NCBI RefSeq assembly: GCF_018802765.1
Contig: NZ_CP069163.1
Location: forward strand, 2,180,311-2,244,310
Source of the DNA: Paludibacterium sp. B53371
GTDB taxonomy: Bacteria > Pseudomonadota > Gammaproteobacteria > Burkholderiales > Chromobacteriaceae
Length of the DNA stretch: 64,000 nucleotides
Direction: 5' to 3'
The position numbers were made by a program, and so were the translations under genes. Positions 12,719 through 23,838 of this stretch are shown here, one piece after another (position 1 is the stretch's first letter; the number at the start of each line of letters is the position of its first letter). Under the pieces are notes generated by a model. The model saw nothing but the letters and a program-made list of their open reading frames with translations, was not told the DNA's origin and made no database searches.

Positions 12719-14320
12719 TCAGGGGGCGTAATCCGCCGCCTTGATCGGGCTCCTGGCCGCCAGATAGTTTTTCAGCACATCGGCATCGACAAACCCGGTA
12801 TCCACATAGCCGGGCAAACGATTCAGCCTGGGATAACCATCGCCCCCCGCCGCGAGAAAGCTGTTGGTGACCAGCTTGTACTGACGCTGCGGATCAAGCG
12901 GCTTGCCGCCGACCTCAACGCCGGTCAGTTTGCCCTCCTGCCGGATCAGGCGCACGCCGGCCATCTGCGGGTAGCCGCCACTGCCCGGCGTCATGAGCGC
13001 TGCCTTGGTCAGCAAGTCCAGCAGCGCATCGCCACGCAGTTCGACCGTCACCACGGTACTGCCGAAGGGGAAGACCTTGAGCACATCCCGATAACTGACG
13101 GCACCGGCAGGCAGCGAGTCCCGCACCCCGCCACCATTCATCAGCGCCAGATCGGCACCGGTCTGTGCCATGAAGGCCTCGCCGGCAAAGCGTCCCATAC
13201 TGGTCGGCTGGCTGCGCACATGCTCACGGGCACCATCCAGCGGGCTGTCCAGCTGACCGACCGGCTGGGAGAGCACCTGCTGACCTTTCTGCTGGTACGG
13301 CGTGAGCAGGCTGACCATGACCGGATCCGGCGTAATCGGCGCCCCCCAGGTCACCTTGCTGGTTTTGCCATCCGGACTGGTCACGGCATGCTTGAGATTG
13401 ACCGGAATCAGGGTGTAACGCACCAGCGTCAGCTTACCCTGCTGGTAGCGGAAGTCGGCGCACCCCACCGACTTGCCCCACTCCCCGGTCTGCATGATCC
13501 AGGTGCCATTCTGCTGATCCGGCCGGCAAGGCGCCCCCGGCTGATGGGTGGTCTCCAGCTGATTGGGACCGGACATGCATACGGCGGTATGGCTGTGCCC
13601 GCCGACAATGACGTCAATACCGGGTACCGTGCGCGCCAGTTCCACGTCGCCCGGGGCATTCACGCCATGCTGACCATCGGGGTAGTACCCCAGGTGCGTC
13701 AGGGCAATCACCACATCGGCCTTGCGGCGCAGGGCCGGCACCAGTTTGGCGGCTTCACGCTCCGGAGCGACAAAATGTGCGCCGGACAGGTTTTGCGGAT
13801 TGACCAGCTTGGGCGTATCCGGGGTGGTCAGTCCCAGCACCGCCACCTTGAGCCCCCCCAGGTCGAATTGGGCCGTGGCGGCAAACGGACGGGTCTTTCC
13901 CTGATAGAGATTGGCCGACAGCAATGGAAACGCAGCCCAGCCTTTTTGCCGCAGCAACACGCTGCGCGGCTTGTCGAACTCGTGATTACCCAGCGCCATG
14001 GCATCGTAGGCAATGGCATTCATGCCACGGAACATCGGCTCGGCGTCCTGCATGTCCGACTCGGGCACACCGGTATTCACGTCACCGGCATTGAGCACCA
14101 GGGTGCGCCCGCCCGCCTGCCGCACCTCGGCACGGATCTGGTCGATGAGCGCCTTCTGGGCCGCCAGGCCATACTCACCGTCCGCATCCGGCCAGAAGCG
14201 ACCATGCAGATCATTGGTGTGCACGATGGTGAAATCATAGGTTTTGCCCGGCTGAGCGGCCTGCGCCCAGCTGCCGGCCAGCAACCCCAGGACCAACAGA
14301 CTGGAAAGACGACACTGCAT
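12719..14320 (-). CDS. ushA: UshA-like periplasmic 5'-nucleotidase / UDP-sugar hydrolase
   Basis: A 533-residue secreted metallophosphoesterase. Residues 1-22 are a signal peptide ending in AQA/A. Metal-binding motifs run in family order: [35 protein letters not shown] and GGHSH. The C-terminal nucleotide-binding domain has [11 protein letters not shown] and [21 protein letters not shown], close to E. coli UshA. I chose the ATG at 14320, which gives a clean signal peptide; the in-frame TTG at 14338 lacks a Shine-Dalgarno. It would hydrolyse extracellular nucleotides for phosphate and nucleoside scavenging. Confidence 0.9.
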   Translation of the reverse strand: MQCRLSSLLVLGLLAGSWAQAAQPGKTYDFTIVHTNDLHGRFWPDADGEYGLAAQKALIDQIRAEVRQAGGRTLVLNAGDVNTGVPESDMQDAEPMFRGMNAIAYDAMALGNHEFDKPRSVLLRQKGWAAFPLLSANLYQGKTRPFAATAQFDLGGLKVAVLGLTTPDTPKLVNPQNLSGAHFVAPEREAAKLVPALRRKADVVIALTHLGYYPDGQHGVNAPGDVELARTVPGIDVIVGGHSHTAVCMSGPNQLETTHQPGAPCRPDQQNGTWIMQTGEWGKSVGCADFRYQQGKLTLVRYTLIPVNLKHAVTSPDGKTSKVTWGAPITPDPVMVSLLTPYQQKGQQVLSQPVGQLDSPLDGAREHVRSQPTSMGRFAGEAFMAQTGADLALMNGGGVRDSLPAGAVSYRDVLKVFPFGSTVVTVELRGDALLDLLTKAALMTPGSGGYPQMAGVRLIRQEGKLTGVEVGGKPLDPQRQYKLVTNSFLAAGGDGYPRLNRLPGYVDTGFVDADVLKNYLAARSPIKAADYAP

Positions 14321-14341
14321 AGCGACGATCCCGTTCAAAGT

Positions 14342-14370
14342 AAAAAAAATGGCGAACCGAGGTTCGCCAT
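14342..14370 (-). terminator. Rho-independent terminator of glnS
   Basis: A 9-bp perfect stem ATGGCGAAC/GTTCGCCAT (14349-14357 with 14362-14370), followed on the minus strand by a run of eight T, 10 bp after the glnS stop. Confidence 0.88.
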
Positions 14371-14380
14371 GTCGAAAGAC

Positions 14381-16066
14381 TTACTTGCTCCAGGTATCAC
14401 GCAGCCCGACGGCGCGATTGAATACCGCCCTCTTGCCCGGCTGGTGATCGTAGCGATCCGCAACAAAGTAGCCGAGACGCTCGAACTGATAGCGGCTCTC
14501 CGGCTGCACATTCAGTGCCGAGGCCTCGAGATAGCCCGTGGTCACGGCCAGCGAGGCCGGATTGAGGAACTGACGGAAGTCCAGGTATTCACCGTCCTCG
14601 CCGCGAATGGCATCCGGGCGCGGTTCGGTAAACAGACGGTCGTACAGACGAACTTCGGCTTCGATGGCGTGCTCGGCGCTGACCCAGTGGATGACCCCCT
14701 TGACCTTGCGACCTTCAGGGTTCTTGCCCAGCGTGTCGTGGTCGATCGAGCACTTGAGTTCGATCACGCGACCGCTTTCATCCTTGATCACCTCTTCGCA
14801 CTTGATCACATAGGAATAACGCAGACGCACCTCACCCCCCGGCGTCAGACGCTGCCAGCCCTTGGGCGGCACTTCGGCAAAGTCGTCCTGCTCGATCCAG
14901 ATCTGGCGGGCAATCGGCACATCACGCTCACCGAACTCCGGATGATGCGGATGAAACGGTGCGCTACGCGAGGCGGTCACGGCGGCATCGTAGTTGCTCA
15001 GCGTCACTTTGATCGGATTGAGCACGGCCATGATGCGCGGTGCTTCCGACTCCAGCGTCTCGCGCACGGCACCTTCCAGCACGCTCATGTCGATGACGTT
15101 GCTGCTCTTGGAAATGCCGATGCGCTGGGCAAACAGGCGAATACCGGCCGGGCTGTAGCCACGGCGACGCATGCCTTCGACGGTGGGCATGCGCGGATCA
15201 TCCCAGCCGCTGACCAGACCTTCGGTCACCAGGGCATTGAGCTTGCGCTTCGAGGTCAGGGTCGAGAGCATTTCCAGGCGCGAGAATTCGTACTGGCGCG
15301 GGTGGCAGGGCACGTCGAGGTGATCCAGCACCCAGTCGTACAGCGGGCGATGGTCTTCGAACTCCAGCGTGCACAGCGAGTGGGTAATGCCTTCCAGCGC
15401 ATCCGAAATGCAATGGGTGTAGTCGTACATCGGGTAGATGCACCACTTGTCGCCGGTACGGTGATGATGCACGCGGCGGATGCGGTAAATCACCGGGTCG
15501 CGCAGATTGACGTTGCCGGAGGCCATATCGATCTTCAGGCGCAGCGTACGACTGCCGTCGGGAAACTCGCCGTTCTTCATGCGCGTGAACAGGTCGAGGT
15601 TCTCCTCGACGCTGCGGTTGCGATACGGACTGTCGCGGCCCGGTTCGGTCAGGCTGCCGCGGTATTCGCGCATCTGCTCCGGCGTCAGTTCGCAGACATA
15701 GGCGTGACCGGCCTTGATCAGGGCCACGGCATAGTCATACAGCGCATCAAAGTAGTCGGAGGCATAACGCACATTGCCGTCCCACTGGAAACCCAGCCAG
15801 CGGATGCTGTCCTGGATCGAACGCACATATTCGTCCGATTCCTTTTCCGGGTTGGTATCGTCCATGCGCAGATGGCAGCGCCCCTGGTAGTCTTCGGCCA
15901 GACCAAAGTTCAGGCAGATCGACTTGGCATGGCCGATGTGCAGGTAACCATTCGGTTCCGGCGGGAAGCGGGTCACGATCGAGGCATGTTTGCCGGAGGC
16001 GAGATCCTCGTCGATGATGGAGCGGATGAAGTTGCTGACGACAGGCGTGTTGTTTTCCGTGCTCAT
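14381..16066 (-). CDS. glnS: Glutamine--tRNA ligase
   Basis: A 561-residue class I synthetase, E. coli length being 554. [15 protein letters not shown] carries the HIGH motif, and the C-terminal anticodon-binding barrels contain [24 protein letters not shown]. The second signature reads LTSKRKL, where E. coli has VMSKRKL, a Met-to-Thr change at a variable position. The ATG at 16066 gives the standard N-terminus; a longer in-frame extension (to 16243) runs into the ppk2 promoter and is not conserved. It is divergent from ppk2. It implies direct glutaminylation of tRNA-Gln. Confidence 0.96.
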   Translation of the reverse strand: MSTENNTPVVSNFIRSIIDEDLASGKHASIVTRFPPEPNGYLHIGHAKSICLNFGLAEDYQGRCHLRMDDTNPEKESDEYVRSIQDSIRWLGFQWDGNVRYASDYFDALYDYAVALIKAGHAYVCELTPEQMREYRGSLTEPGRDSPYRNRSVEENLDLFTRMKNGEFPDGSRTLRLKIDMASGNVNLRDPVIYRIRRVHHHRTGDKWCIYPMYDYTHCISDALEGITHSLCTLEFEDHRPLYDWVLDHLDVPCHPRQYEFSRLEMLSTLTSKRKLNALVTEGLVSGWDDPRMPTVEGMRRRGYSPAGIRLFAQRIGISKSSNVIDMSVLEGAVRETLESEAPRIMAVLNPIKVTLSNYDAAVTASRSAPFHPHHPEFGERDVPIARQIWIEQDDFAEVPPKGWQRLTPGGEVRLRYSYVIKCEEVIKDESGRVIELKCSIDHDTLGKNPEGRKVKGVIHWVSAEHAIEAEVRLYDRLFTEPRPDAIRGEDGEYLDFRQFLNPASLAVTTGYLEASALNVQPESRYQFERLGYFVADRYDHQPGKRAVFNRAVGLRDTWSK

Positions 16067-16185
16067 TATGTGATCAGTAGCCAGAGTTAATGCGTAATGT
16101 GCCGATTGTACCCGATTTGCCGCGCCAAGTTCAGACCCGAGACAGAGCGCAATATTACTATCGACCTCGTTATGCCAAAGAAGTA

Positions 16186-16199
16186 GGATAGATCTATCC
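16186..16199. promoter_or_regulatory. 14-bp perfect palindrome upstream of ppk2
   Basis: GGATAGATCTATCC is self-complementary and ends 23 bp before the ppk2 start, in the glnS/ppk2 divergent region. The size and position suit a dimeric repressor or activator site. No regulator is identified. Confidence 0.35.
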
Positions 16200-16222
16200 A
16201 TGCTTCCTGCAGGGTCATTGCC

Positions 16223-17305
16223 ATGAACGACACCACGCCCCAACCCGACTCGCCCGCCGACGAGCCCGTTGCCGCCCCTACCGCAACCGAAGCCACTGAC
16301 GCCCAGACCGCAGCCACCGGCAGTGACAAACCGGTGCGCAGCAAGACCGCATCACGCAGCAAGCCCCGCTCGTCCCAGGCCGAGCGCGCCGCTGCGGCCC
16401 GAGCCCAGGCAGCGCGTGAAATCGAAGCCATCAGCCAGTCTCCGATGGCGATGCAGATCGCCCATGCCCCCCGCGGCTCCTCAGAAGACAGCACGACGGC
16501 CCCGTTGCCGGCCAATTATCCCTACAAGACCCGCATGCGCCGGCCGGAGTACGAGCACATCAAGGCCGAACTGCAGATCGAACTGCTCAAGGTGCAGAAC
16601 TGGGTCAGGGAAACCGGCCAGCGGATCGTCATTCTGTTCGAGGGGCGCGATGCAGCGGGCAAGGGCGGCACCATCAAACGCTTCATGGAGCACCTCAACC
16701 CGCGCAGCGCCCGGGTGGTGGCACTGGAAAAACCCACTGAAGTCGAGCGCGGCCAGTGGTACTTCCAGCGCTATGTGCAGCATCTGCCGACGGCAGGGGA
16801 AATGGTGTTCTTCGACCGCTCCTGGTACAACCGCACCGGGGTCGAGCGGGTGATGGGCTTCTGCACACCGAACGAGTATCTGGAATTCCTGCGCCAGGCA
16901 CCGGAGTTTGAACGCATGCTGGTCAACAGTGGCCTGAGGCTGTTCAAGTACTGGTTCTCTGTCAGCCGCGAAGAACAGCTGCGACGCTTCATTTCGCGCC
17001 GGGACGATCCGCTCAAGCACTGGAAACTGTCACCGATCGACATTCAGTCGCTGGACAAGTGGGATGAATACACGGCAGCGAAAAAGGCCATGTTCTTTCA
17101 CACCGACACCGCCGATGCACCGTGGACCGTGATCAAGGCCGATGACAAGAAGCGGGCGCGCCTCAACTGCATCCGTCACTTCCTGTGGCACCTGCCCTAC
17201 CCGGACAAGAATACCCGCGTGGTCTACGAGCCGGACTCGTTGCTGACCGGTCCGGCCTCCCATGTGCTGGGCGAGCAGGACAATCACATCATCGACCGCT
17301 TCTGA
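16223..17305 (+). CDS. ppk2: Polyphosphate kinase 2
   Basis: A 360-residue PPK2-family kinase that interconverts polyphosphate and nucleoside di/triphosphates. Walker A is [15 protein letters not shown] (about residues 139-153). The Walker B/lid region [18 protein letters not shown] begins at 197, followed by [11 protein letters not shown] and [17 protein letters not shown], a single-domain arrangement. The first ~95 residues are Ala/Ser/Thr/Pro-rich and probably disordered, longer than in many class I PPK2s of about 270-300. Nucleotide preference (ADP or GDP) cannot be read from the sequence. It is monocistronic and converges on accD. Confidence 0.9.
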   Translation: MNDTTPQPDSPADEPVAAPTATEATDAQTAATGSDKPVRSKTASRSKPRSSQAERAAAARAQAAREIEAISQSPMAMQIAHAPRGSSEDSTTAPLPANYPYKTRMRRPEYEHIKAELQIELLKVQNWVRETGQRIVILFEGRDAAGKGGTIKRFMEHLNPRSARVVALEKPTEVERGQWYFQRYVQHLPTAGEMVFFDRSWYNRTGVERVMGFCTPNEYLEFLRQAPEFERMLVNSGLRLFKYWFSVSREEQLRRFISRRDDPLKHWKLSPIDIQSLDKWDEYTAAKKAMFFHTDTADAPWTVIKADDKKRARLNCIRHFLWHLPYPDKNTRVVYEPDSLLTGPASHVLGEQDNHIIDRF

Positions 17306-17315
17306 GCATCGGACA

Positions 17316-17356
17316 CATGAAAAACGGCAAGCCAGTGTGGCTTGCCGTTTTTCATG
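17316..17356. terminator. Bidirectional terminator between ppk2 and accD
   Basis: A 19-bp perfect inverted repeat (17316-17334 and 17338-17356) with a 3-nt loop. A GC-rich core is flanked by five A on the left and five T on the right, so it works for both convergent genes. Confidence 0.9.
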
Positions 17357-17380
17357 ATCGCCGGCGCAGGCCGGACAGAC

Positions 17381-18250
17381 TCAGGCGACCGAGGGCTCGC
17401 GCATCAGCAGCGTCAGCAGGTCGGCCACCTTCTGCTTCAGTTCGCGGCGATCGACGATCTGGTCAATGGCGCCCTTCTGCAGCAGGAACTCGGAACGCTG
17501 AAAACCTTCCGGCAGGGTCTGCCGAACCGTCTGCTCGATGACGCGCGGGCCGGCGAAGCCGATCAGGGCGCCCGGCTCGGCCAGCACCACGTCCCCCAGG
17601 AAGGCAAACGATGCCGATACCCCCCCCATGGTGGGATCGGTCAGAATGGAGATGAAAGGCAGACGCGACTCAGCCAGCAGATCCAGCGCGGCGCTGGTCT
17701 TGGCCATCTGCATCAGCGAGTTCAGCCCTTCCTGCATGCGCGCCCCGCCGGAGGCAGAGACGCAGATGAACGGCGCACGGGCCTCGACGGCCGCCTGGAC
17801 GCCACGCACGAAGCGCTCGCCCACGACCGAGCCCATCGAACCGCCGATGAACTTGAATTCAAACGCGGCAACCACGGCCGGTACCGACAGGATGCTGCCC
17901 TGCATGACCACCAGCGCATCGTCTTCCGCCGTATCGGACTGGGCGGCACCCAGGCGGTCAATGTAACGCTTGCTGTCCTTGAACTTCAGCACATCAACCG
18001 GCTTGACCTCGCTGCCGATTTCGCGCCGGCCTTCCTGATCCAGCAGCACCTCGAGACGCGCACGCGCATGCAGCGGGTGATGATGCCCGCACTTGGGACA
18101 AACCTGCAGATTGGACTCGAGATCGGTGTAATACAGTACGGCTTCGCATGCGGAGCATTTGCTCCACAAACCTTCCGGCACCGCCGACGGTCGATCCGCG
18201 CGACCTTCGCGCTTGATCTTCGGCGGCAGGAGCTTGTTCAACCAGCTCAT
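17381..18250 (-). CDS. accD: Acetyl-CoA carboxylase carboxyltransferase subunit beta
   Basis: A 289-residue subunit of the carboxyltransferase that makes malonyl-CoA for fatty acid synthesis, pairing with AccA encoded elsewhere. The N-terminal zinc ribbon uses Cys32, Cys35, Cys51 and Cys54. The carboxyltransferase core has [35 protein letters not shown] and [12 protein letters not shown]. It is the last gene of the truA-trpFBA-accD block, a gene order shared by many beta- and gammaproteobacteria. Confidence 0.97.
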   Translation of the reverse strand: MSWLNKLLPPKIKREGRADRPSAVPEGLWSKCSACEAVLYYTDLESNLQVCPKCGHHHPLHARARLEVLLDQEGRREIGSEVKPVDVLKFKDSKRYIDRLGAAQSDTAEDDALVVMQGSILSVPAVVAAFEFKFIGGSMGSVVGERFVRGVQAAVEARAPFICVSASGGARMQEGLNSLMQMAKTSAALDLLAESRLPFISILTDPTMGGVSASFAFLGDVVLAEPGALIGFAGPRVIEQTVRQTLPEGFQRSEFLLQKGAIDQIVDRRELKQKVADLLTLLMREPSVA

Positions 18251-18269
18251 GCAGACTCCTTGGACAATT

Positions 18270-18290
18270 CGACCCGGCCTGGCCGGGTCG
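18270..18290 (-). repeat. Stem-loop between trpA and accD
   Basis: CGACCCGGCC and GGCCGGGTCG are perfect 10-bp complementary arms separated by one base. No T-tract follows, so it is more likely an mRNA processing or stability element than a terminator. Confidence 0.4.
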
Positions 18291-18325
18291 TCACGTCAGG
18301 CTCAACACGCTAGAGAGCAAAAACT

Positions 18326-19114
18326 CTAGCGAATGGCCGATTTCAATTCGGCCACCAGACGCGCGAGCCGCCCTTTGGCAGCTTGCGGCTCGGCGGCCTC
18401 GATTTCCTGCACCAGTCGGCTGCCCACCACAATGGCGTCGGCAGTGACTGACAGTGCTCGGGCGGTTTCCGCATCACGAATGCCGAAACCCACTCCGATA
18501 GGCACGGGAATTGACTCCCTAAGGGCGGCAATTTTACCCGTAACTTCAGCAATGTCCAGATGACCGGCACCAGTTACGCCTTTTAGCGACACATAATAGA
18601 CATATCCGCGCGCCAGTCGGCCGATCTGCGCCACCCGCTCCGGCGGCGTGGTCGGGGCCACCAGAAAGATCGGATCCAGACCGGCGGCAGTCAGCGCGCC
18701 GGTCAGTGCCTCGGCCTCTTCCGGCGGGCAATCCACGGTCAGCACGCCATCGACCCCCACCGCGCGCGCGCGCTCGGCGAAGCGCTCGAACCCCATGGCG
18801 CAGACCGGGTTGAGATACCCCATCAGCACGACCGGAGTATAGGAATTTTCCAGACGGAATGCGGCGACCATTTCCAGCACCTGGGTCAGGCTGACATGGT
18901 GCTTGAGCGCCCGCTCCGAGGCTCGCTGGATCACCGGACCGTCCGCCATCGGATCAGAAAACGGCACGCCCAGTTCGATGATGTCCGCCCCGCCCTCCAC
19001 CAGACCATGCATCAGGTCGACGGTGAGTTTGGGGTTGGGATCACCGGCGGTGATAAACGGAATCAGCGCCTTCTCACCCGCCAGACGATTGAAACACTCT
19101 GCAATTCGCGACAT
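18326..19114 (-). CDS. trpA: Tryptophan synthase alpha subunit
   Basis: A 262-residue TIM-barrel enzyme that splits indole-3-glycerol phosphate to indole. [14 protein letters not shown] holds the catalytic Glu, and DCPPEEA holds the catalytic Asp. GFGIRDAE and [11 protein letters not shown] form the phosphate-binding end. It forms the alpha2beta2 complex with TrpB and starts 12 nt after trpB. Family length is about 265. Confidence 0.97.
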   Translation of the reverse strand: MSRIAECFNRLAGEKALIPFITAGDPNPKLTVDLMHGLVEGGADIIELGVPFSDPMADGPVIQRASERALKHHVSLTQVLEMVAAFRLENSYTPVVLMGYLNPVCAMGFERFAERARAVGVDGVLTVDCPPEEAEALTGALTAAGLDPIFLVAPTTPPERVAQIGRLARGYVYYVSLKGVTGAGHLDIAEVTGKIAALRESIPVPIGVGFGIRDAETARALSVTADAIVVGSRLVQEIEAAEPQAAKGRLARLVAELKSAIR

Positions 19115-19126
19115 GTGCGCCCCCGC

Positions 19127-20326
19127 TTACAGGCTGATGCCGGACAGGCCGGCAATGGTGTTGATATCCTTGTCGCCCCGTCCGGACAGGTTGACCAGAA
19201 TCACCTGGTCGCGCGACATGGTTGGCGCCGCCTGGGCGGCCCAGGCGAGTGCATGGCTGGACTCCAGCGCCGGAATGATGCCCTCCATACGGCAACAGTC
19301 ATGGAAGGCCTTGAGCGCATCATCATCGTTGATGGCGGTATATTCGGCGCGACCACTGTCCTTCAGATAGCAATGCTCCGGACCGACGCCGGGGTAATCC
19401 AGCCCGGCAGACACCGAGTGGGTCTCCATGATCTGGCCATCGGCATCCTGCATCAGATAGCCGCGGAAGCCATGCAGCACCCCGGGGGTACCGGCTGACA
19501 GCGGCGCGGCATGGCGCAGGCCATCCAGACCTTCGCCGCCCGCCTCGACACCGACCATGCGCACGCCCGGCACATCGATATAGGGATGGAACAGGCCGAT
19601 GGCATTGGAGCCTCCCCCGACGCACGCCACCACCACATCCGGCTGGCGGCCGATCATTTCCGGCATCTGAACCTTGCACTCTTCACCGATCACGCGCTGA
19701 AAGTCACGCACCAGCATCGGATAAGGATGCGGACCGGCAGCCGTACCGAGAATGTAGAACGTGGTATCGACATTGGTCACCCAATCGCGCATGGCCTCGT
19801 TGAGGGCATCCTTCAGCGTGCGCGAACCGGACTCGACCGGCACCACGGTGGCGCCAAGCAGTTTCATGCGATAGACATTGGGCGATTGCCGCTTGATGTC
19901 TTCCGACCCCATATAGACCACGCACTCCATGCCGTAACGGGCCGCCACGGTCGCCGAGGCGACGCCGTGCTGACCGGCACCGGTCTCGGCAATCACGCGC
20001 TTCTTGCCCATGCGGCGGGCCAGCAGGGCCTGGCCAATGGTGTTGTTCACCTTGTGGGCACCGGTATGGTTGAGGTCTTCCCGCTTGAGATAGATCTGGG
20101 CACCACCGAGCATTTCCGACCATCGGCGTGCATGGTAGATCGGCGAAGGACGGCCGACAAAATGCGCCAGCTCGCGACGGTATTCGTCCCAGAAGGCCGG
20201 ATCGGCCTTGGCACGGGCATACTCTGCCTTCAGTTCCTCAAGGGCCGCCATCAATGTTTCGGCCACATAGATGCCACCATAGGCGCCGAAACGGCCCCCG
20301 GCATCGGGAAGATCATACTGACCCAT
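19127..20326 (-). CDS. trpB: Tryptophan synthase beta subunit
   Basis: A 399-residue PLP enzyme condensing indole with serine. The Schiff-base lysine is K92 in [14 protein letters not shown], and the phosphate-binding loop is [12 protein letters not shown]. The ATG at 20326 gives the normal MGQYDLPD N-terminus and has AAGGAG about 7 nt upstream. Its first codons overlap the 3' end of trpF by 14 nt, suggesting translational coupling. trpF, trpB and trpA are consecutive; trpE, G, C and D are not in the window. Confidence 0.97.
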   Translation of the reverse strand: MGQYDLPDAGGRFGAYGGIYVAETLMAALEELKAEYARAKADPAFWDEYRRELAHFVGRPSPIYHARRWSEMLGGAQIYLKREDLNHTGAHKVNNTIGQALLARRMGKKRVIAETGAGQHGVASATVAARYGMECVVYMGSEDIKRQSPNVYRMKLLGATVVPVESGSRTLKDALNEAMRDWVTNVDTTFYILGTAAGPHPYPMLVRDFQRVIGEECKVQMPEMIGRQPDVVVACVGGGSNAIGLFHPYIDVPGVRMVGVEAGGEGLDGLRHAAPLSAGTPGVLHGFRGYLMQDADGQIMETHSVSAGLDYPGVGPEHCYLKDSGRAEYTAINDDDALKAFHDCCRMEGIIPALESSHALAWAAQAAPTMSRDQVILVNLSGRGDKDINTIAGLSGISL

Positions 20327-20933
20327 ACTTTGCTCCTTGAATGAATGCCGCCATGCGGCGGGCATCCTTGATCCCCTTTGACACTTCCACACCGCTCGAC
20401 ACATCCACGGCAGCAGGACCCACCTGCCGTACCGCATCGGCGACATTTTTCTCATCCAGCCCGCCGGACAGAATCAGCGGCACCGGCAACCTTTCCGGCA
20501 ACAACGACCAGTCGAATCGCGTCCCGGTCCCTCCGTGGACACCATCGACAAAGGCATCCACCAGCAGGCCTCTTGCATCGTGAAACACGCCGGCCAGGGC
20601 CAGCAAGTCCACCCCCGGCCGCATCCGCACCGCCTTCAGATAAGGACGGGCGAAGGCGCGGCAAAAATCGGCAGACTCATCGCCATGAAACTGCAGCACA
20701 TCCACCGGCACGGCGGCCAGGACCTCCTCGACCGCCTCGCGCGACGGATCGACAAACAGCGCCACCACGCTGACGAATGGCGGCAGCGCCGCCACTACCT
20801 GACGCGCAGCGGTCAGCGATACATGACGCGGACTTCTGGGATAGAACACCAGCCCGATGGCATCGGCACCCAGCCGGGCCGCCTCGACACCGTCTTCAGG
20901 GCGGGTAATCCCGCAAATCTTCACCCGGGTCAT
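20313..20933 (-). CDS. trpF: Phosphoribosylanthranilate isomerase
   Basis: A 206-residue TIM barrel for step 3 of tryptophan synthesis. The N-terminal VKICGIT motif carries the catalytic Cys. A catalytic Asp lies in the [15 protein letters not shown] region, and the phosphate-binding end has [10 protein letters not shown] and VDVSSGVE. It starts 4 nt after truA and overlaps trpB by 14 nt. Confidence 0.96.
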   Translation of the reverse strand: MTRVKICGITRPEDGVEAARLGADAIGLVFYPRSPRHVSLTAARQVVAALPPFVSVVALFVDPSREAVEEVLAAVPVDVLQFHGDESADFCRAFARPYLKAVRMRPGVDLLALAGVFHDARGLLVDAFVDGVHGGTGTRFDWSLLPERLPVPLILSGGLDEKNVADAVRQVGPAAVDVSSGVEVSKGIKDARRMAAFIQGAKYGSV

Positions 20934-20937
20934 GCCC

Positions 20938-21726
20938 TCATCTCCATAGTGTCAGCCGCGCCGTCTCCGTCTCGGACGGCAAGTTAAAGTGCGCCGGATA
21001 GCCCACCCCGGTCAGGTACAGCCCATCGGGCATGAAGGTCGGCGGTGCCGTCGTGCGATCTCTCGCCGCCAGCAACTGGCGCATGTCATCGACGCTCAGT
21101 GCGCCTTTGCCGACATACAGCAGCGCCCCCACCAGATTGCGCACCATATGATGCAAAAAAGCATCGGCCAGCAGATCGAAGCGAATCAGGCCCTGATGCT
21201 CGACCAGATCCAGTTTTTGCAGATCCTTGACCGGACTTTTGGCCTGGCACTCCGCAGCGCGGAAGCTGGAAAAGTCATGACGCCCGATCAGACAGGCAGC
21301 CGCTGTGCGCATGGCATCCACGTCCAGTGACTGGTGATACCAGCCCACCTTGCCTGCCAGCAGGGCCGGACGCACCGGATGCGTCAGCAGGTAGTAGCTG
21401 TAGCTGCGGGAAAAGGCCGAAAACCGTGCATGGAAGTCATCCGCAACCTGACGTGCCCACAAGACACTGATGGCCGCAGGCAGATGGCTGTTGACGCCAC
21501 GCACCCAGGCATTGTCCGGGCGCGACACGGCGCAATCGAAATGCACCACCTGCCTGGAGGCGTGCACCCCGGCATCTGTACGCCCTGCCGCCATGGTACT
21601 GACCGGCACGCCGGCGATGGCACTCAGGGCGCGATTGAGTTGATCCTGTACCGTATTGCCGTGCGGTTGCGTTTGCCAGCCAGCGAACGCCCGACCGTCA
21701 TACTCCAAGCCGAGCGCAATTCTCAT
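20938..21726 (-). CDS. truA: tRNA pseudouridine(38-40) synthase
   Basis: A 262-residue pseudouridine synthase modifying positions 38-40 of the tRNA anticodon stem. The catalytic Asp51 sits in [26 protein letters not shown] and [11 protein letters not shown] complete the family signatures. It is separated from the upstream fimV-like gene by a terminator hairpin, so the truA-trpFBA-accD unit probably has its own promoter in the 90 bp before truA. Confidence 0.96.
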   Translation of the reverse strand: MRIALGLEYDGRAFAGWQTQPHGNTVQDQLNRALSAIAGVPVSTMAAGRTDAGVHASRQVVHFDCAVSRPDNAWVRGVNSHLPAAISVLWARQVADDFHARFSAFSRSYSYYLLTHPVRPALLAGKVGWYHQSLDVDAMRTAAACLIGRHDFSSFRAAECQAKSPVKDLQKLDLVEHQGLIRFDLLADAFLHHMVRNLVGALLYVGKGALSVDDMRQLLAARDRTTAPPTFMPDGLYLTGVGYPAHFNLPSETETARLTLWR

Positions 21727-21816
21727 TGATATTCCATCCTTGATCCGACAGCCAATCCCTGCGCCAAATGATTCACTCTACCTCAAGCCATGGTGGTCTG
21801 ACCACGGGGCCGACAT

Positions 21817-21844
21817 AAAAAAGGCCAGACAAATGTCCGGCCTT
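21817..21844 (-). terminator. Terminator after the fimV-like gene
   Basis: An 8-bp stem GGCCGGAC/GTCTGGCC with one G-U pair (21823-21830 with 21835-21842), followed by six T on the minus strand. Confidence 0.75.
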
Positions 21845-21866
21845 CCTGACAGATTCTGCATCGGGC

Positions 21867-23783
21867 TCAACTGCCCGGGTGACGTGCCATCTCCTGAGCG
21901 GATTTGTGATCGCCCATTTCCTGGAACAGCAGTGCCAGGGCTTTCTGATCAATCGGCTGAGGCAATTCCGGTGCCTCGGCCGTATCAAAATCGACCGCCG
22001 CATCACGGAACACAACCAGATCATCGGCCAGTTCATCCAAGCCACCCAGCTCGCGCAGAGGGCGTTCCGGCATGGCGGCAGCCGCCGGGGCGACAACCGT
22101 CGCACGACGCTCCCAGTCATGATCCGGCGCCAACTCGCGACCCATGCGTAACACGCCCTGCCACATCTCGCCCCCCGCATCGAAACGGCTGCGTGCCATT
22201 TCAGCCTGCTCGATAAACCCCTCACGGTCATTCTGACTGGCCAGCAACAGCAGCAGGCGATAGCGCAGATCGTCCCGGGTAGGGTCATAGCGCAGCCATT
22301 GCCGCATCCCCTCGACCGTGGTACCGCGATCCAGCCCCTCTGCCTGCTGAGCCTGCAGGCGCTGATGGCGGCGGCGCAAAGCCAGGGCCGTCACCGCTGC
22401 CGCGAGCAGTATGCCCCCGGCGGCGGTGGCGGCCACCATGGAGGAGGAAGACCTGGCCTTGACGACAGGCGGCGCAGCGACGGATTTTTGCTGCTGCAGG
22501 GCCTGCAATTTTTTCTCCAGCGACCGGGCGATGGTGTCGGCATCCGACAGTTGGCGCTCTTGCTGCGCCAGCTTGGCGCGCAAGTCGGCCAGACGGGACT
22601 GGCTATCCTCGATGCCGGGTAACGGCGCATTCAGCTGGACGACGGCCGGCTGGCCGGCAGCGGCTGCGGACGCCGGGGAGGCATCCGGCGTCGCGGCATC
22701 CTGCCTTGGCGACCACTGTGCCGGATAACGCAACAACACACCGGCGCGCAGACGATTGATATCGCCAGCGATGAAGGCCTCCGGGTTGTTACGGTACAGG
22801 CGCTGCATGACCGAGGCCAGTGAGAGGCTGTCAGGACGCAAGCGGCTGGCGATCGACGACAAGGACTCCTTTGGCTGAACGCGCCAGGTCAGGAACCGGC
22901 CATCGGCATCGGCGCCTGTCCGCTCGCTCTGAAGATCGGTGGTCGCGGCAGGCTCGGCCTGCTCGGACACAACAATCTGCAGATCCTTCGCGTCCAGCTG
23001 GTAATGGCGAACCAGCCGCGCTTCATCCAGCCGGACATCCAGGCGGAAATCCAGCCGCGGCAACATCAGCGCTTCCGTCGAAATCAGCTGCAGCACCCGG
23101 CTGCCATCCGGACCACTGATGACGGAGTAGCGCATCGAAGACAGCAGCGAAAGTGTCTCGGCAGAGGGTTTACCCGCGGCAGACAACGGAGAAACACGCA
23201 CTTTCAGGCGTGCCGTATCGGCGGGTGCCACCCCCAGCAGGGGAGCCTCGGCCAGCAGGGGTTCACGCGCCTGGGACAGGACCTTCAGGTCCCCCAGGGC
23301 CACATGACCATGACCGCCATGCACCGAGGGCAACAGCGAGGGTTTCCGATCCGGCGCAGGAGCCGGCGTCCGCTTCTTCTGACCGGCCGCCGCATGACGT
23401 TCGCTGACCTGGTACTCGCGCACCGCGCCGCCCGAAGCCCAGCGCAGCGCGACGGCAAAATCCAGCTCCTTCTCGGCAAAATGCTCCGGTCCGAACACCA
23501 GAATGCCGGTCGGTTTGCCATCGACGGATTTTTGCAGGGTAAAGTGCAGCTGGCCGGCCGAACTGCTGTAGGGAGACAGCATCGGGTAACGGTTGCGATC
23601 GGCGAGCGATACCACGGCATCCTCGCCCGGCATGTCGTCCACAAAGGGAATCAGCGCCGTAAAGGCCTCTCCCGGGGCAGACAGCACCTCGATCGCCCCC
23701 AGCCCTGCCTGGGCGGCATGCGGCCAGGCGAACAGGCCGGAGACGGCCACCGCCAGCAACTGGCGTCGTACCGGACGCTTCAC
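21867..23783 (-). CDS. FimV/HubP-type protein, shorter paralogue
   Basis: A 638-residue predicted inner-membrane protein. Residues 1-26 are a signal peptide ending AAQA. A FimV N-terminal beta domain follows (GLGAIEVLSAPGEAF, then ILVFGPEHFAEKELDFAVAL), with a LysM-like segment at about 300-352, a coiled coil at about 394-431, a transmembrane helix near 445-470 and a cytoplasmic tail. The tail ends in a short LFQEMGDHKSAQEMARH helix rather than the longer C-terminal FimV motif seen in its neighbour. The start is GTG, preceded by GGAGG at 7 nt. FimV/HubP proteins organise the cell pole and type IV pili. The specific role of this copy is unknown. Confidence 0.75.
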   Translation of the reverse strand: MKRPVRRQLLAVAVSGLFAWPHAAQAGLGAIEVLSAPGEAFTALIPFVDDMPGEDAVVSLADRNRYPMLSPYSSSAGQLHFTLQKSVDGKPTGILVFGPEHFAEKELDFAVALRWASGGAVREYQVSERHAAAGQKKRTPAPAPDRKPSLLPSVHGGHGHVALGDLKVLSQAREPLLAEAPLLGVAPADTARLKVRVSPLSAAGKPSAETLSLLSSMRYSVISGPDGSRVLQLISTEALMLPRLDFRLDVRLDEARLVRHYQLDAKDLQIVVSEQAEPAATTDLQSERTGADADGRFLTWRVQPKESLSSIASRLRPDSLSLASVMQRLYRNNPEAFIAGDINRLRAGVLLRYPAQWSPRQDAATPDASPASAAAAGQPAVVQLNAPLPGIEDSQSRLADLRAKLAQQERQLSDADTIARSLEKKLQALQQQKSVAAPPVVKARSSSSMVAATAAGGILLAAAVTALALRRRHQRLQAQQAEGLDRGTTVEGMRQWLRYDPTRDDLRYRLLLLLASQNDREGFIEQAEMARSRFDAGGEMWQGVLRMGRELAPDHDWERRATVVAPAAAAMPERPLRELGGLDELADDLVVFRDAAVDFDTAEAPELPQPIDQKALALLFQEMGDHKSAQEMARHPGS

Positions 23784-23838
23784 TGCTGCCCTCCGGCAGC
23801 GGCAACAAAACAGAATGTCAACGTATTCATCTGGCTAC

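Noticed and set aside
13220-16090. A 956-codon plus-strand frame opposite ushA and glnS
   Set aside because: It crosses two unrelated genes and the glnS terminator, and has no family resemblance, so it is a shadow of GC-rich codon usage.
16067-16243. N-terminal extension of glnS to 16243
   Set aside because: It would add 59 non-conserved residues, overlap the ppk2 start and remove the divergent promoter region.
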